From JAGQVA01 sp033764335 (GTDB taxonomy: Bacteria; Bacteroidota; Bacteroidia; J057): a stretch of DNA of 64,000 nucleotides. Each line of letters starts with the position of its first letter. Position 1 is the first letter of the stretch. Position numbers and translations under genes: made by a program. Under the pieces are notes generated by a model, which was not told the DNA's origin, ran no database searches, and saw only the letters and a program-made list of their open reading frames with translations. The DNA is taken from the NCBI GenBank assembly GCA_033764335.1, contig JANRJC010000031.1, forward strand, positions 1-64,000, in the 5' to 3' direction. Below are positions 8,754-16,101 of the stretch, one piece after another.

Positions 8754-9686
8754 ATGAAAAGAGTTGTTTGCCTTATTTTTCTGATTGGGGAATTTTTTCC
8801 TGTCTCGGGCCAATGGATACAATCGGAGCGGTTAGGAGGAACCGTCGGTTTATCGGTACAACTGGGCACGACGATCAACCGCCTGGGAATTTCTGCGAAT
8901 GGCTATTATTTATCCGACTTTGTACAGGTAAATCTTCAGCTTCGGGGATTTTATAGTTTTACAGATCTCGGCGCACGACCGGCAATTCCGGGTTGGGAAG
9001 CGCAGATTTCTGCGGGTGGGGTTTTGGGTTTTGGCCCCGACCGGCAAACCGACGGGCCTTTTCTCAGCCCGGTGAGTAACCAGACCGGCCGGCAATATGC
9101 CCTTGCTTATGCCTATAACCTTTATTTTGATCAGCGAGGCACTTCTCAACGAACGGCTACGGTGGCGTTCCATATTGGGAAATTTCTGGCTGCTTCCGAA
9201 AATGATGCACTGAGCGGAGAACTGGCCGATAAGTTTCGTACCGCCAGTCTGCTATTTCTCTATCGTGTGGACAGCCTGAGTATTGGCCTCAATACACTCA
9301 TGTGGACCGGGGACAGCCGCGATCCCAAAGTGAAAAAAATCCGTCAGTCGGAATACCCGGGGCGGTTTGGCTATAAAGACCTGCGCGACGTTTTGTATGG
9401 GCGGTTTTCGCACGGAATCCAGACTGTACAGGCTCAATATGCCCTTCCGTATGGTCAGGTCACGCAGGCAAATGTAGGCGTGGATTCCGAATATGTGCGC
9501 CACTTTCTCCAAAATCGTCTGATTCATGATCTTCGATTTGTACCGCTAAAATGGAATAAAAGCAAAAACCCTCATTATCCGATGTTGGATACCGAAGGTT
9601 TGCCGTATTTATACCTTCCCGGTCAGAAGGTGAAACCTTCCCGCCTTTATTTTAATGTCGGAATGAACCCCGGGCTTTTTTACTGA
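8754..9686 (+). CDS. Secreted protein with polymorphic toxin type 23-like domain
   Basis: A 310-residue protein with a signal peptide (MKRVVCLIFLIGEFFPVSGQ). The body is rich in amphipathic strands. The C-terminal half has the pattern I associate with the bacterial toxin 23 family: SLSIGLNTLMWTGDSR, then a linker, then VGVDSEYVRHFLQNRLIHD. The family is named from toxin architectures, but stand-alone Bacteroidota members like this one are common, and a structural outer-membrane role is equally possible. No immunity-like gene lies directly downstream. Its last seven bases overlap the convergent acyltransferase gene. Confidence 0.6.
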   Translation: MKRVVCLIFLIGEFFPVSGQWIQSERLGGTVGLSVQLGTTINRLGISANGYYLSDFVQVNLQLRGFYSFTDLGARPAIPGWEAQISAGGVLGFGPDRQTDGPFLSPVSNQTGRQYALAYAYNLYFDQRGTSQRTATVAFHIGKFLAASENDALSGELADKFRTASLLFLYRVDSLSIGLNTLMWTGDSRDPKVKKIRQSEYPGRFGYKDLRDVLYGRFSHGIQTVQAQYALPYGQVTQANVGVDSEYVRHFLQNRLIHDLRFVPLKWNKSKNPHYPMLDTEGLPYLYLPGQKVKPSRLYFNVGMNPGLFY

Positions 9687-10825
9687 GGCGTTTTGCTGAG
9701 TGCATGTTCGCGATTAAAAACGGGCATTGCGTACATTTTTATCATCTGATTTCGCAGGAGTTCCTGCGGCCCTTTCAGATTTTTTAACCGGTTTTCGAGG
9801 TAAAGCAAAAATTTCTCTTTTTCTGCGGGCGTATAACCCGACTGAAACCGAAAACCATTTTCCATCAAATCCGCAGCAACGTAATTATTGGGCCAGAGGT
9901 GAAAAGTCCGATGAATCCGGTTGTCAATAAGATCACAAAGTGCTTTTATCCAGTCATTGCGGTTGGCAATGGAATCGAGTTCGTCGAGGTTTTCGTTGAT
10001 AATCGGAGAAAAGGCAATGTGAACCCGGCCTTTGTATTCACGGATACCTTTAATCATGCTGAGTTTGTCGTCCTTTTCGTAAGCCATGCCCTGCTGAGTA
10101 TGCACCAGTTCTTCGACTTTAAGATAGTCGCAAGGCTCATATTCGTAGGAAACAGCCATAGGAAGGATGTTCAATTCGCAAAAACTGGCTTTAATATCGG
10201 CGGTTCCGGTGATATTGAGCATTTTCATCAGGCCGGTATGAGTGCGGTCGTCGCCGTCTTTGGTACGGCCACTTTTTTGGGCGAGCCAGATAGATTCTCC
10301 GCCCCGTATGACGGTGCGAATGTAAGCGGAGAGGCGTTCGGAATAATGATAAAGCTGATTGCGGGGCACATCGCGGTGTACAACAAAACTTTTGTTGAGT
10401 TTCATCAGATCCGTAACCAGAGGAGAGACCATCAGATTATTGCCAATGGCAATCTGGGTGGTTTCAAACCCGTGTTCAAACAAAAAAGTATTCAAAAAAG
10501 CCGAATCCAGAATGATGTCCCGGTGGTTGGAAAGATAAAGTGTGGGCCTGTGGGGATCCAGAAATTCAAATCCTTCAATCGAAAACCCATCGGTACTTTC
10601 GTCCTGTACCCCTTTGATTGCACGGTAGATGTATTGTTTCTGAAATTCACGGGAAGAAAAAATCTTTTTAAAACTTTCCGCCACCTCTTCTCCGGACATT
10701 TCCGGAAAGAGGTATGCCATCAGCATATAGAACGATGGCTTTGTGGTAAGTCTTTGCAGGACTTCGTTTATTTCCTCATCAAAATAAGGGCGAATCTCTT
10801 GGAATCGCAGGTCAAGTTCGGGCAT
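9680..10825 (-). CDS. 1-acyl-sn-glycerol-3-phosphate acyltransferase family protein
   Basis: A 381-residue acyltransferase of the PlsC/PlsB-like superfamily. The catalytic H-x4-D motif is in LSNHRDIILDSA near residue 145, and the acceptor-binding block is in the region ESIWLAQKSGRTKDGDDRTH. There is no signal peptide or strong membrane helix, which fits a peripheral inner-membrane enzyme of phospholipid or lipid A-type acylation. It is the last gene of the minus-strand run beginning with thioredoxin at 14574, but a 59-base gap separates it from the DUF3570 gene, so co-transcription is uncertain. Confidence 0.82.
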   Translation of the reverse strand: MPELDLRFQEIRPYFDEEINEVLQRLTTKPSFYMLMAYLFPEMSGEEVAESFKKIFSSREFQKQYIYRAIKGVQDESTDGFSIEGFEFLDPHRPTLYLSNHRDIILDSAFLNTFLFEHGFETTQIAIGNNLMVSPLVTDLMKLNKSFVVHRDVPRNQLYHYSERLSAYIRTVIRGGESIWLAQKSGRTKDGDDRTHTGLMKMLNITGTADIKASFCELNILPMAVSYEYEPCDYLKVEELVHTQQGMAYEKDDKLSMIKGIREYKGRVHIAFSPIINENLDELDSIANRNDWIKALCDLIDNRIHRTFHLWPNNYVAADLMENGFRFQSGYTPAEKEKFLLYLENRLKNLKGPQELLRNQMIKMYAMPVFNREHALSKTPQ

Positions 10826-10884
10826 GGGGCAAATATAGGGAAAATAATAATTATTCCATTCACTTATCCGTACGAACTGCGGGA

Positions 10885-12078
10885 TTAAAAATTGAACCCA
10901 AGATCGGCACCCACCATAAAAGCAGTGAGACCATCCGACCGCTCGTATCGGGCATAACGGAGGTCTATGTTTTTCAACTGACCCGTTCGCCCATTTTTCT
11001 GCTGAAATCGCAAAATTCCGTAAACCGGCGAAAAGCTCAGTCCCAGCCCATATTTATGACTGTGGAAGGCCGAAAGGTCAAAGTCGGAAGTATAATATTC
11101 TTCCTCTACGGTATGTTGCCCGTATTCATTAAAATACCGGGCAGATGATTGGATATGAAAACGGTAAAAGGGGTAAACAGAAAAAAAAGGGCCAATTTTT
11201 ACCGGTATTTCCAGGCTTGTGGTGTGGGCGAGAATGGAAAAACTATCGAAATAAAACCGATAGTAAAAGCGCATAATCAAAAAATCGGAGGCATAGTAAT
11301 TGAGTCGAAAGCCGAGGGGGTATTTCACCCGGATCAGCGGAAGTTTTTCGATCATGGGCAAAGTCTCTCCCTGAAAATAGACCCGGTGGAAAGGGGTGGA
11401 CAATAAACCTGCCTGAAGCACGATTTCTCCGGAAAAATATGCCTGGAGCCGGGGGTTTATAACCTGCGACCAGGAAGCCGCCAGGTTAAAAGACCGTCGT
11501 TTATCTGTCGGAACGGAAGCCAGCCCCGGTGCGCGAAGTTCTTCCGGGAAAATAACCACCCAGCGATCAAAATATGCCTGTCCCTGAAAGGCAAGCTCCC
11601 GGTTTCCGGCTTTGTCTTTTTGCGACCATCGGGCGGTGAGAAAAGCAGAAATATAATCGGATTCAATGGATCCGCCGCCGGATATGCCCCATGATTGCCG
11701 AAACACTGGCCGATCCCGATCAAAACCCATGACCAGCAAAGCCCGGCTGTCCCGCCGCGAGGCCGAAGATACGTAGGTATCAATTTTGTCGGTAGAAGCG
11801 CTGGTGTAATGATTGATGGTAAATGCGGTATTGAGCCGGGTAAGCGTATCCAAGGGTACCTGTATCACCACTTTTCCGGAGATGTCTTCCAACTCCTCGG
11901 TACCCTGCCCGCCCGTTACGGGGGAATGGTTGCCTTCCTGTTCGTAATAATTAAAAATAAAGTCCACATCCACTGTCTGTGGATTGAGGAAAACGGACAC
12001 TGCCGGGGAATCCGGTATTACCTGCCCCCACATTCCCAATGGAATCCCCATAAACAGTATTATCCAGATGATCTTCAT
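10885..12078 (-). CDS. DUF3570 outer-membrane beta-barrel protein
   Basis: A 397-residue exported protein (signal peptide ending MWGQ). It contains many alternating amphipathic strands and closes with a terminal aromatic (VGADLGFNF), the usual end of an outer-membrane barrel. The N-terminal part has features of DUF3570: an acidic strand followed by SASTDKIDTYVSSASRRDSR, then FDRDRPVFRQSWGISGGGS. In Bacteroidota DUF3570 travels with DUF4266, ApbE and a thioredoxin, as here, so the set probably builds one envelope redox or metal-handling unit. The exact function is not established. Confidence 0.85.
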   Translation of the reverse strand: MKIIWIILFMGIPLGMWGQVIPDSPAVSVFLNPQTVDVDFIFNYYEQEGNHSPVTGGQGTEELEDISGKVVIQVPLDTLTRLNTAFTINHYTSASTDKIDTYVSSASRRDSRALLVMGFDRDRPVFRQSWGISGGGSIESDYISAFLTARWSQKDKAGNRELAFQGQAYFDRWVVIFPEELRAPGLASVPTDKRRSFNLAASWSQVINPRLQAYFSGEIVLQAGLLSTPFHRVYFQGETLPMIEKLPLIRVKYPLGFRLNYYASDFLIMRFYYRFYFDSFSILAHTTSLEIPVKIGPFFSVYPFYRFHIQSSARYFNEYGQHTVEEEYYTSDFDLSAFHSHKYGLGLSFSPVYGILRFQQKNGRTGQLKNIDLRYARYERSDGLTAFMVGADLGFNF

Positions 12079-12090
12079 AAAAATCTTTAT

Positions 12091-12135
12091 ACCCCCTTCC
12101 GTCGGGCGTCCCCCTTACAAGGGGAACGGACGGGC
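12091..12135. repeat. Intergenic palindromic repeat, copy 1
   Basis: The stretch contains CCCCTTCCGTCG followed by a tight hairpin with arms CCCCTT and AAGGGG (12111-12124). The same words in the same order occur on the opposite strand at 53960-54033, so this is a dispersed intergenic repeat rather than a simple terminator. It sits between the DUF4266 and DUF3570 genes. Confidence 0.5.
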
Positions 12136-12138
12136 CAT

Positions 12139-12378
12139 TTAATTACACCCACAGCCTCCGCCGGTTTTTCCGCCGTTAATGCCGGATGATCCCTCCCGGT
12201 AAGATTCGAAATTGGTTTCGTAAAATTCCAGCTTTCGGGCGGAAAGCTCCATTTCCGGATCGTTGAGGTACATTTTCTGATAAGGTTTTACCGAAACACA
12301 TCCCGAAAATGCTCCGGCCAGAATTGCGATGATTACCCATTGTAGGTTGAGCAGGGTTCTAGTTTGATTCGTTTTCAT
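12139..12378 (-). CDS. DUF4266 small lipoprotein with Cys-rich C-terminus
   Basis: A 79-residue lipoprotein with the lipobox in GAFSGCVSVKPYQK. The mature chain is only about 50 residues, has the family opening VKPYQKMYLNDPEM, and ends in a glycine/cysteine tail, GGKTGGGCGCN. The family name DUF4266 rests on this size, the KPYQK opening and the tail. It lies between ApbE (16 bases upstream) and DUF3570. The two tail cysteines could bind metal or be redox partners of the operon's thioredoxin; this is inference. Confidence 0.8.
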   Translation of the reverse strand: MKTNQTRTLLNLQWVIIAILAGAFSGCVSVKPYQKMYLNDPEMELSARKLEFYETNFESYREGSSGINGGKTGGGCGCN

Positions 12379-12394
12379 TACGTTGGGGTTAATT

Positions 12395-13426
12395 TTATTG
12401 CCCGATAATCAGAGAAGGAGCTTTTTCAATAACAGGTTTTTCTTCGTAAAAATTTATTTTCAGATCCTTCGATTTCAGTATTTCATTTTTGTCGTTGATG
12501 ATCATACACTCCACCCCTTTTAGCTGATTGACAAGGGCCATTCCCTCTTTTTCTCCCATGACAAATACGGCAGTCGCCAGGGCATCTGCAAGTTCGGCAT
12601 CGGCACAAAGGATCGTTACACTTTGCAGTCCGGAGACAGGCCAACCGGTCTTAGGGTTAATAATATGTGCATATCGTTTCCCTTCCAGAATGACAAATCG
12701 CTCATAATCACCGGAAGTAACCACGGCCATTTCATTGATCGCCATCCATGCAATCAGATCATTTCGCGATTGAGGATTGGCAATACCCACCCGCCAGCCC
12801 TCAGGTGAAGGGCTGTCTCCCCAGCAGATCAGGTCTCCGCCTGCATTGACCAGGCCGCCGGTGGCTCCGGTTTCTCGCATGATGGCTTTTCCCCGGTTGG
12901 CGGCATATCCTTTTCCAATGGCCCCAAAGCCAATCCGCATTCCCTTCTCCGGTAAAAACACGGTTGTATCGGTTTCATTCAGAATGATTTTCTGGTAACC
13001 GATCCGCGCTACGGAATTCCGGATTTGTTCTTCGGTAGGAAGGTTTTTCATCGAACCATCAAACTTCCATATCCGGTCAGAAGAAGCAAAAGATATGTCA
13101 AAAGCGCCGCCGCTGAGGGCCGATACTTTATTGCTACGCCGGATTAGCGAAAATAATTCATAATCCACTTTCACCGGATGGATCCCCGCCCGGCGGTTGA
13201 TTTCGCTGACCTGAGACAATGAGTCCCATTCCGAAATAAGGGCTTCAATCCTGCGGATTTCCCGGATAGCATTTTCTACGGCTTTTCGGGCGGTCAAATC
13301 AGTCGGGGCCATAGCCGTAAGTTCAAACCGCGACCCCATGAGGATTAGTTCCCTGGAAAAACTTACCGGTTGGGCGGTCAACTTAAGGGAGAGGAGCAGG
13401 GTAAGAATCAGGCAGGTTATTTTCAT
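12395..13426 (-). CDS. apbE: FAD:protein FMN transferase (ApbE family), copy 1
   Basis: A 343-residue exported flavin transferase. ApbE enzymes split FAD and attach FMN to a Thr or Ser of a target protein in the periplasm, using Mg2+. Visible motifs are MGSRFELTA near the start, GFGAIGKGYAANRGK, the glycine loop GGLVNAGGDL, VVTSGDYERF, and AHIINPKTGWPVSG followed by ADALATAVFVMG. A signal peptide precedes (LLLSLKLTAQ). Placed between a beta-barrel gene and DUF4266, it presumably flavinylates a partner of the same operon, but no obvious NqrC-like acceptor motif was found in its neighbours. Confidence 0.92.
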   Translation of the reverse strand: MKITCLILTLLLSLKLTAQPVSFSRELILMGSRFELTAMAPTDLTARKAVENAIREIRRIEALISEWDSLSQVSEINRRAGIHPVKVDYELFSLIRRSNKVSALSGGAFDISFASSDRIWKFDGSMKNLPTEEQIRNSVARIGYQKIILNETDTTVFLPEKGMRIGFGAIGKGYAANRGKAIMRETGATGGLVNAGGDLICWGDSPSPEGWRVGIANPQSRNDLIAWMAINEMAVVTSGDYERFVILEGKRYAHIINPKTGWPVSGLQSVTILCADAELADALATAVFVMGEKEGMALVNQLKGVECMIINDKNEILKSKDLKINFYEEKPVIEKAPSLIIGQ

Positions 13427-13450
13427 AAAATTTCCTTCTGAACAAGAAAG

Positions 13451-14128
13451 TTAGATAATCCAGAGACGAAAGCCAAAAAGGAATCCGACGGTGCGTATGG
13501 CATGCCCCGAGCCTTTGTTTGCTTCACGGGTAGTGGTAATGATCATTTGAGAATAATGAGGGAAAACCGAAAAATCCCACCGTTCACTCAAATAAAAAAT
13601 ATGGCTGACACCCACGTCGTAAAAGAATCGGTTTTTAAAATAGGCTTTTTGAGGATGGTTGGTAGTCAGGAAGAATGTGCCCGCTGATAGGGTAGGGGTA
13701 AAGGAAAAAGATTTTTTTTGAAAGAGGTGATATCCGCCGGTCAGGTAGAAAGCAAAAACAGGCACGGCCCTGCCGGAAGAAATCCGGTAACGGGTTCCTG
13801 TACGGCGGCGGTCCGCCGAAGAAATCATGATATTATCCTGAAGTGCGCGAAAGCCACCGCCCAGTTCCGCAAACCCTTTCGCGTTTCGAAAGGAAAGGGT
13901 AAATTCGGATCGAATTAAAACCGTCAGGTGCGTGCGATCATACCCTTCATGCCAGTCGGGAAGGGTGTCATTAAACCCTTTGTCGAAAATCCACCATCCG
14001 GCAGACATTCCGCCGGAAATACCCAGCCCCAACCGATAAGTCGGTTGTTGGGCAAAACTGAGAAAATGCGTTAGTACCCCCAACAGGGATAACCCGCAGG
14101 TGATATAAGGATTAAAACAACGACTCAA
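13451..14128 (-). CDS. Outer-membrane beta-barrel protein, unknown
   Basis: A 225-residue protein with a hydrophobic N-terminus and a run of amphipathic strands (YRLGLGISGGMSAGWW, FSFTPTLSAGTFF, WDFSVFPHYSQM), ending in the hydrophobic strand FLFGFRLWII. This is the look of a small 8-10 strand barrel or PorT-like protein. Its start overlaps the stop of the thioredoxin gene by four bases (ATGA), so the two are translationally coupled. No specific family recognised. Confidence 0.7.
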   Translation of the reverse strand: MSRCFNPYITCGLSLLGVLTHFLSFAQQPTYRLGLGISGGMSAGWWIFDKGFNDTLPDWHEGYDRTHLTVLIRSEFTLSFRNAKGFAELGGGFRALQDNIMISSADRRRTGTRYRISSGRAVPVFAFYLTGGYHLFQKKSFSFTPTLSAGTFFLTTNHPQKAYFKNRFFYDVGVSHIFYLSERWDFSVFPHYSQMIITTTREANKGSGHAIRTVGFLFGFRLWII

Positions 14129-14574
14129 CGCGACGAAATTAGGTTTGAAAGATAACGCACAAAATCCTCGGGTTGTATAGTCGGAAACTGCGTTTGGGTG
14201 ATCACCGTACCCTCGCTGTTGAGGAGACAGATAAAGGGGAAACCTCCTTCGGGGTTGAATTTTTCTGCCAGGCTTTCATGGTGTATCTGGAGTGAGTCCG
14301 GGAGGCGGTTTTTTTTATAACGAGGAAAATCCAGTTTGAGCAACACGAGGTTTTGGGCTGCATATTCTTCAAAAACCCTTTGGTCAAAAACTTCTTTTTG
14401 GAGTTTGATACAGGGTTTACACCAGTCCGAACCCGAAAACACCATCAATATAGGGCGATTTTCCCGTTGGGCGATTTGAATTACCGTATCAAAATCGGTG
14501 TACCAGACAGCGGCATTATTTTGCGCGTAGAGGTTTATCTGCAGAGCGAAGATTAGTCCGGCAAAAAATTTCAT
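14125..14574 (-). CDS. Exported thioredoxin-family protein
   Basis: A 149-residue protein: signal peptide (ending LYAQ) and a thioredoxin_7-type fold. The redox centre is in SGSDWCKPCIKLQKEVF near residue 50, and the cis-proline region is GGFPFICLLNSEG. It begins the operon leading to the barrel protein, ApbE, DUF4266 and DUF3570. A periplasmic thiol-disulfide partner for the two cysteines in the DUF4266 tail is a testable inference. Seventeen bases separate it from the end of the upstream LacI gene on the same strand. Confidence 0.87.
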   Translation of the reverse strand: MKFFAGLIFALQINLYAQNNAAVWYTDFDTVIQIAQRENRPILMVFSGSDWCKPCIKLQKEVFDQRVFEEYAAQNLVLLKLDFPRYKKNRLPDSLQIHHESLAEKFNPEGGFPFICLLNSEGTVITQTQFPTIQPEDFVRYLSNLISSR

Positions 14575-14591
14575 AACAGGATTCAGGGCAA

Positions 14592-15629
14592 TTATTTTAT
14601 ACAGGTAGAGGCCCGGATTCGCAAATCCGTTTTTAATACAACGGTTTGGAAGGTAAAAGGTATATTATTTTTGTTGGCATTTATTTCTTCGAGGAGGAGA
14701 TTCGCGGCTTTTCTCCCCATTTCATGGCTGGGTTGGGCTACAGAGGTCAGCGGAGGCGAAACAATGGAAGCCATTTTCCAGTCGCTGAAACCGGCGATGG
14801 CAATGTCGGCGGGGATTTTCAATCCGGAATCCCGGGCAGTAACAATGGCCCCCATGGCAACCATGTCTGAAACGGCAAAAATGGCATCGGCGGGATTTTC
14901 GAGAGCGATGACCTGGCGACAGAATTCTTGCCCTTCTTCAAAAGAAATATCTTCACAGGAAAAAACCAGGGCAGGATCGAAGGGGAGGTTATAATCCTTA
15001 AGTGCCTGTTTATATCCTTCGTACCGATTGAAAGAAGTATAAGCGATGACAGGCCCCCGGAAATGTGCAATACGTTTGCGGCCTTGTCGGATGAGGTGCT
15101 CGACGGTGTTATAAGCTCCCATAAAATCATCTACCACCACTTTTGAAGCCTCGATTCGGTCGCCAATGGGAATTTTATCAAAAAAAACCACGGGGATACC
15201 CAAGTCTTTAAATTCCTGAAAATGTTCAAACCTATTGGTTTGATGGGCAATAGATACGAGCACTCCGTCCACGCGGCTGGTGAGTAGAGCCTGGGCATCG
15301 GCGACTTCTTTTTCGTACGATTCATTGGACTGGCAGACCATTACACGGTATCCTTTCTGGTAGGCAATATCCATGATGCCATTGATGACCGATGAGAAAA
15401 AATGGCTGACAATATCAGGGATAATGACACCGATAATTTTGGATTCACGCTTTCGGAGGCCGGCGGCAAGTGTATTGGGGCGGTAGTGGAGTTTTTCGGC
15501 CATTTCGATAACCTTTTGTTTGGTTTCAACCGAAATATCCGGGTAATCCTTCAGCGCACGGGAAACTGTGGCGGTACTAATACCAAGTTCTTTTGCGAGA
15601 TCAGCGAGCGTAATTTGCCTTTTTTGCAT
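14592..15629 (-). CDS. LacI-family transcriptional regulator
   Basis: A 345-residue repressor. Residues 4-55 are the LacI helix-turn-helix and hinge (TLADLAKELGISTATVSRAL, then HYRPNTLAAGLRKRES). The rest is a periplasmic-binding-protein-like sugar sensor (IGVIIPDIVSHFFSS near residue 67, VDGVLVSIAHQT, IAIAGFSDW). It is divergent from the SusC/SusD locus across a 472-base region with a strong palindrome, so it probably controls that locus, itself, or both. The ligand is presumably a sugar or sugar acid released by the locus. Confidence 0.93.
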   Translation of the reverse strand: MQKRQITLADLAKELGISTATVSRALKDYPDISVETKQKVIEMAEKLHYRPNTLAAGLRKRESKIIGVIIPDIVSHFFSSVINGIMDIAYQKGYRVMVCQSNESYEKEVADAQALLTSRVDGVLVSIAHQTNRFEHFQEFKDLGIPVVFFDKIPIGDRIEASKVVVDDFMGAYNTVEHLIRQGRKRIAHFRGPVIAYTSFNRYEGYKQALKDYNLPFDPALVFSCEDISFEEGQEFCRQVIALENPADAIFAVSDMVAMGAIVTARDSGLKIPADIAIAGFSDWKMASIVSPPLTSVAQPSHEMGRKAANLLLEEINANKNNIPFTFQTVVLKTDLRIRASTCIK

Positions 15630-16101
15630 AAAAATCTGCGAGATAAGGACGGGGTGGATATAAATTTGAGTTTTTTTTTTCAGAAAAGATAAAAAATTTC
15701 TTCAACGAAAAGGATTACGTAATCGATTTCGGAGTTTAGGTGCTGATTTTCAATCAGCTATATGCTTGATTGGTAAATAAAAAATCCCAATCTTTATAAT
15801 CAGAAACCCGAACATTTCTCCCTGAAACAGGTTGAAGTGTTCAAAACTAAACTACTGTATAACCCTAAACGATTAAAAGACATTGCCAAAAGACTACACA
15901 GCTACTTAAAATCAATCCATTCTGTGTTTCCTGTGAAGGGAACTTCAATCTTATTTAAGATTTGACTATGTACGCGTTTCCGGGAACGGAAGCGTAGCTG
16001 CCGGTTTCATGGTTTTTGAATGGAACAATATATGAATAATGAAAATTTAAACTTTTAACTAGTTTACTTCTGGAATTTTCCTGGTTTTAACTACTATTAT
16101 T
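15630..16101. other. 472-base intergenic regulatory region
   Basis: No gene. Besides the operator-like palindrome, it contains two hairpins: GCTGATT/AATCAGC at 15742-15758, and a TACGC...GCGTA stem with a GGAA loop and a two-base bulge at 15971-15996, roughly 105 bases before the susC-like start. The latter would lie in a long leader of the SusC transcript. No promoter could be assigned with confidence. Confidence 0.5.
15706..15731. promoter_or_regulatory. Putative LacI-family operator (26-bp palindrome)
   Basis: A 26-base palindrome with only one mismatched base-pair set on each arm. The inner 12 bases (GATTACGTAATC, 15713-15724) are perfectly symmetric around a central CG, the usual centre of LacI-family operators, and the outer CGAAA/TTTCG arms extend it. 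It lies 77 bases upstream of the LacI start and in front of the SusC/SusD genes. Confidence 0.6.

Noticed and set aside
9899..10888. Long plus-strand frame opposite the acyltransferase gene
   Set aside because: It is the complement of a well-supported coding gene with conserved motifs; its translation has no domain character.
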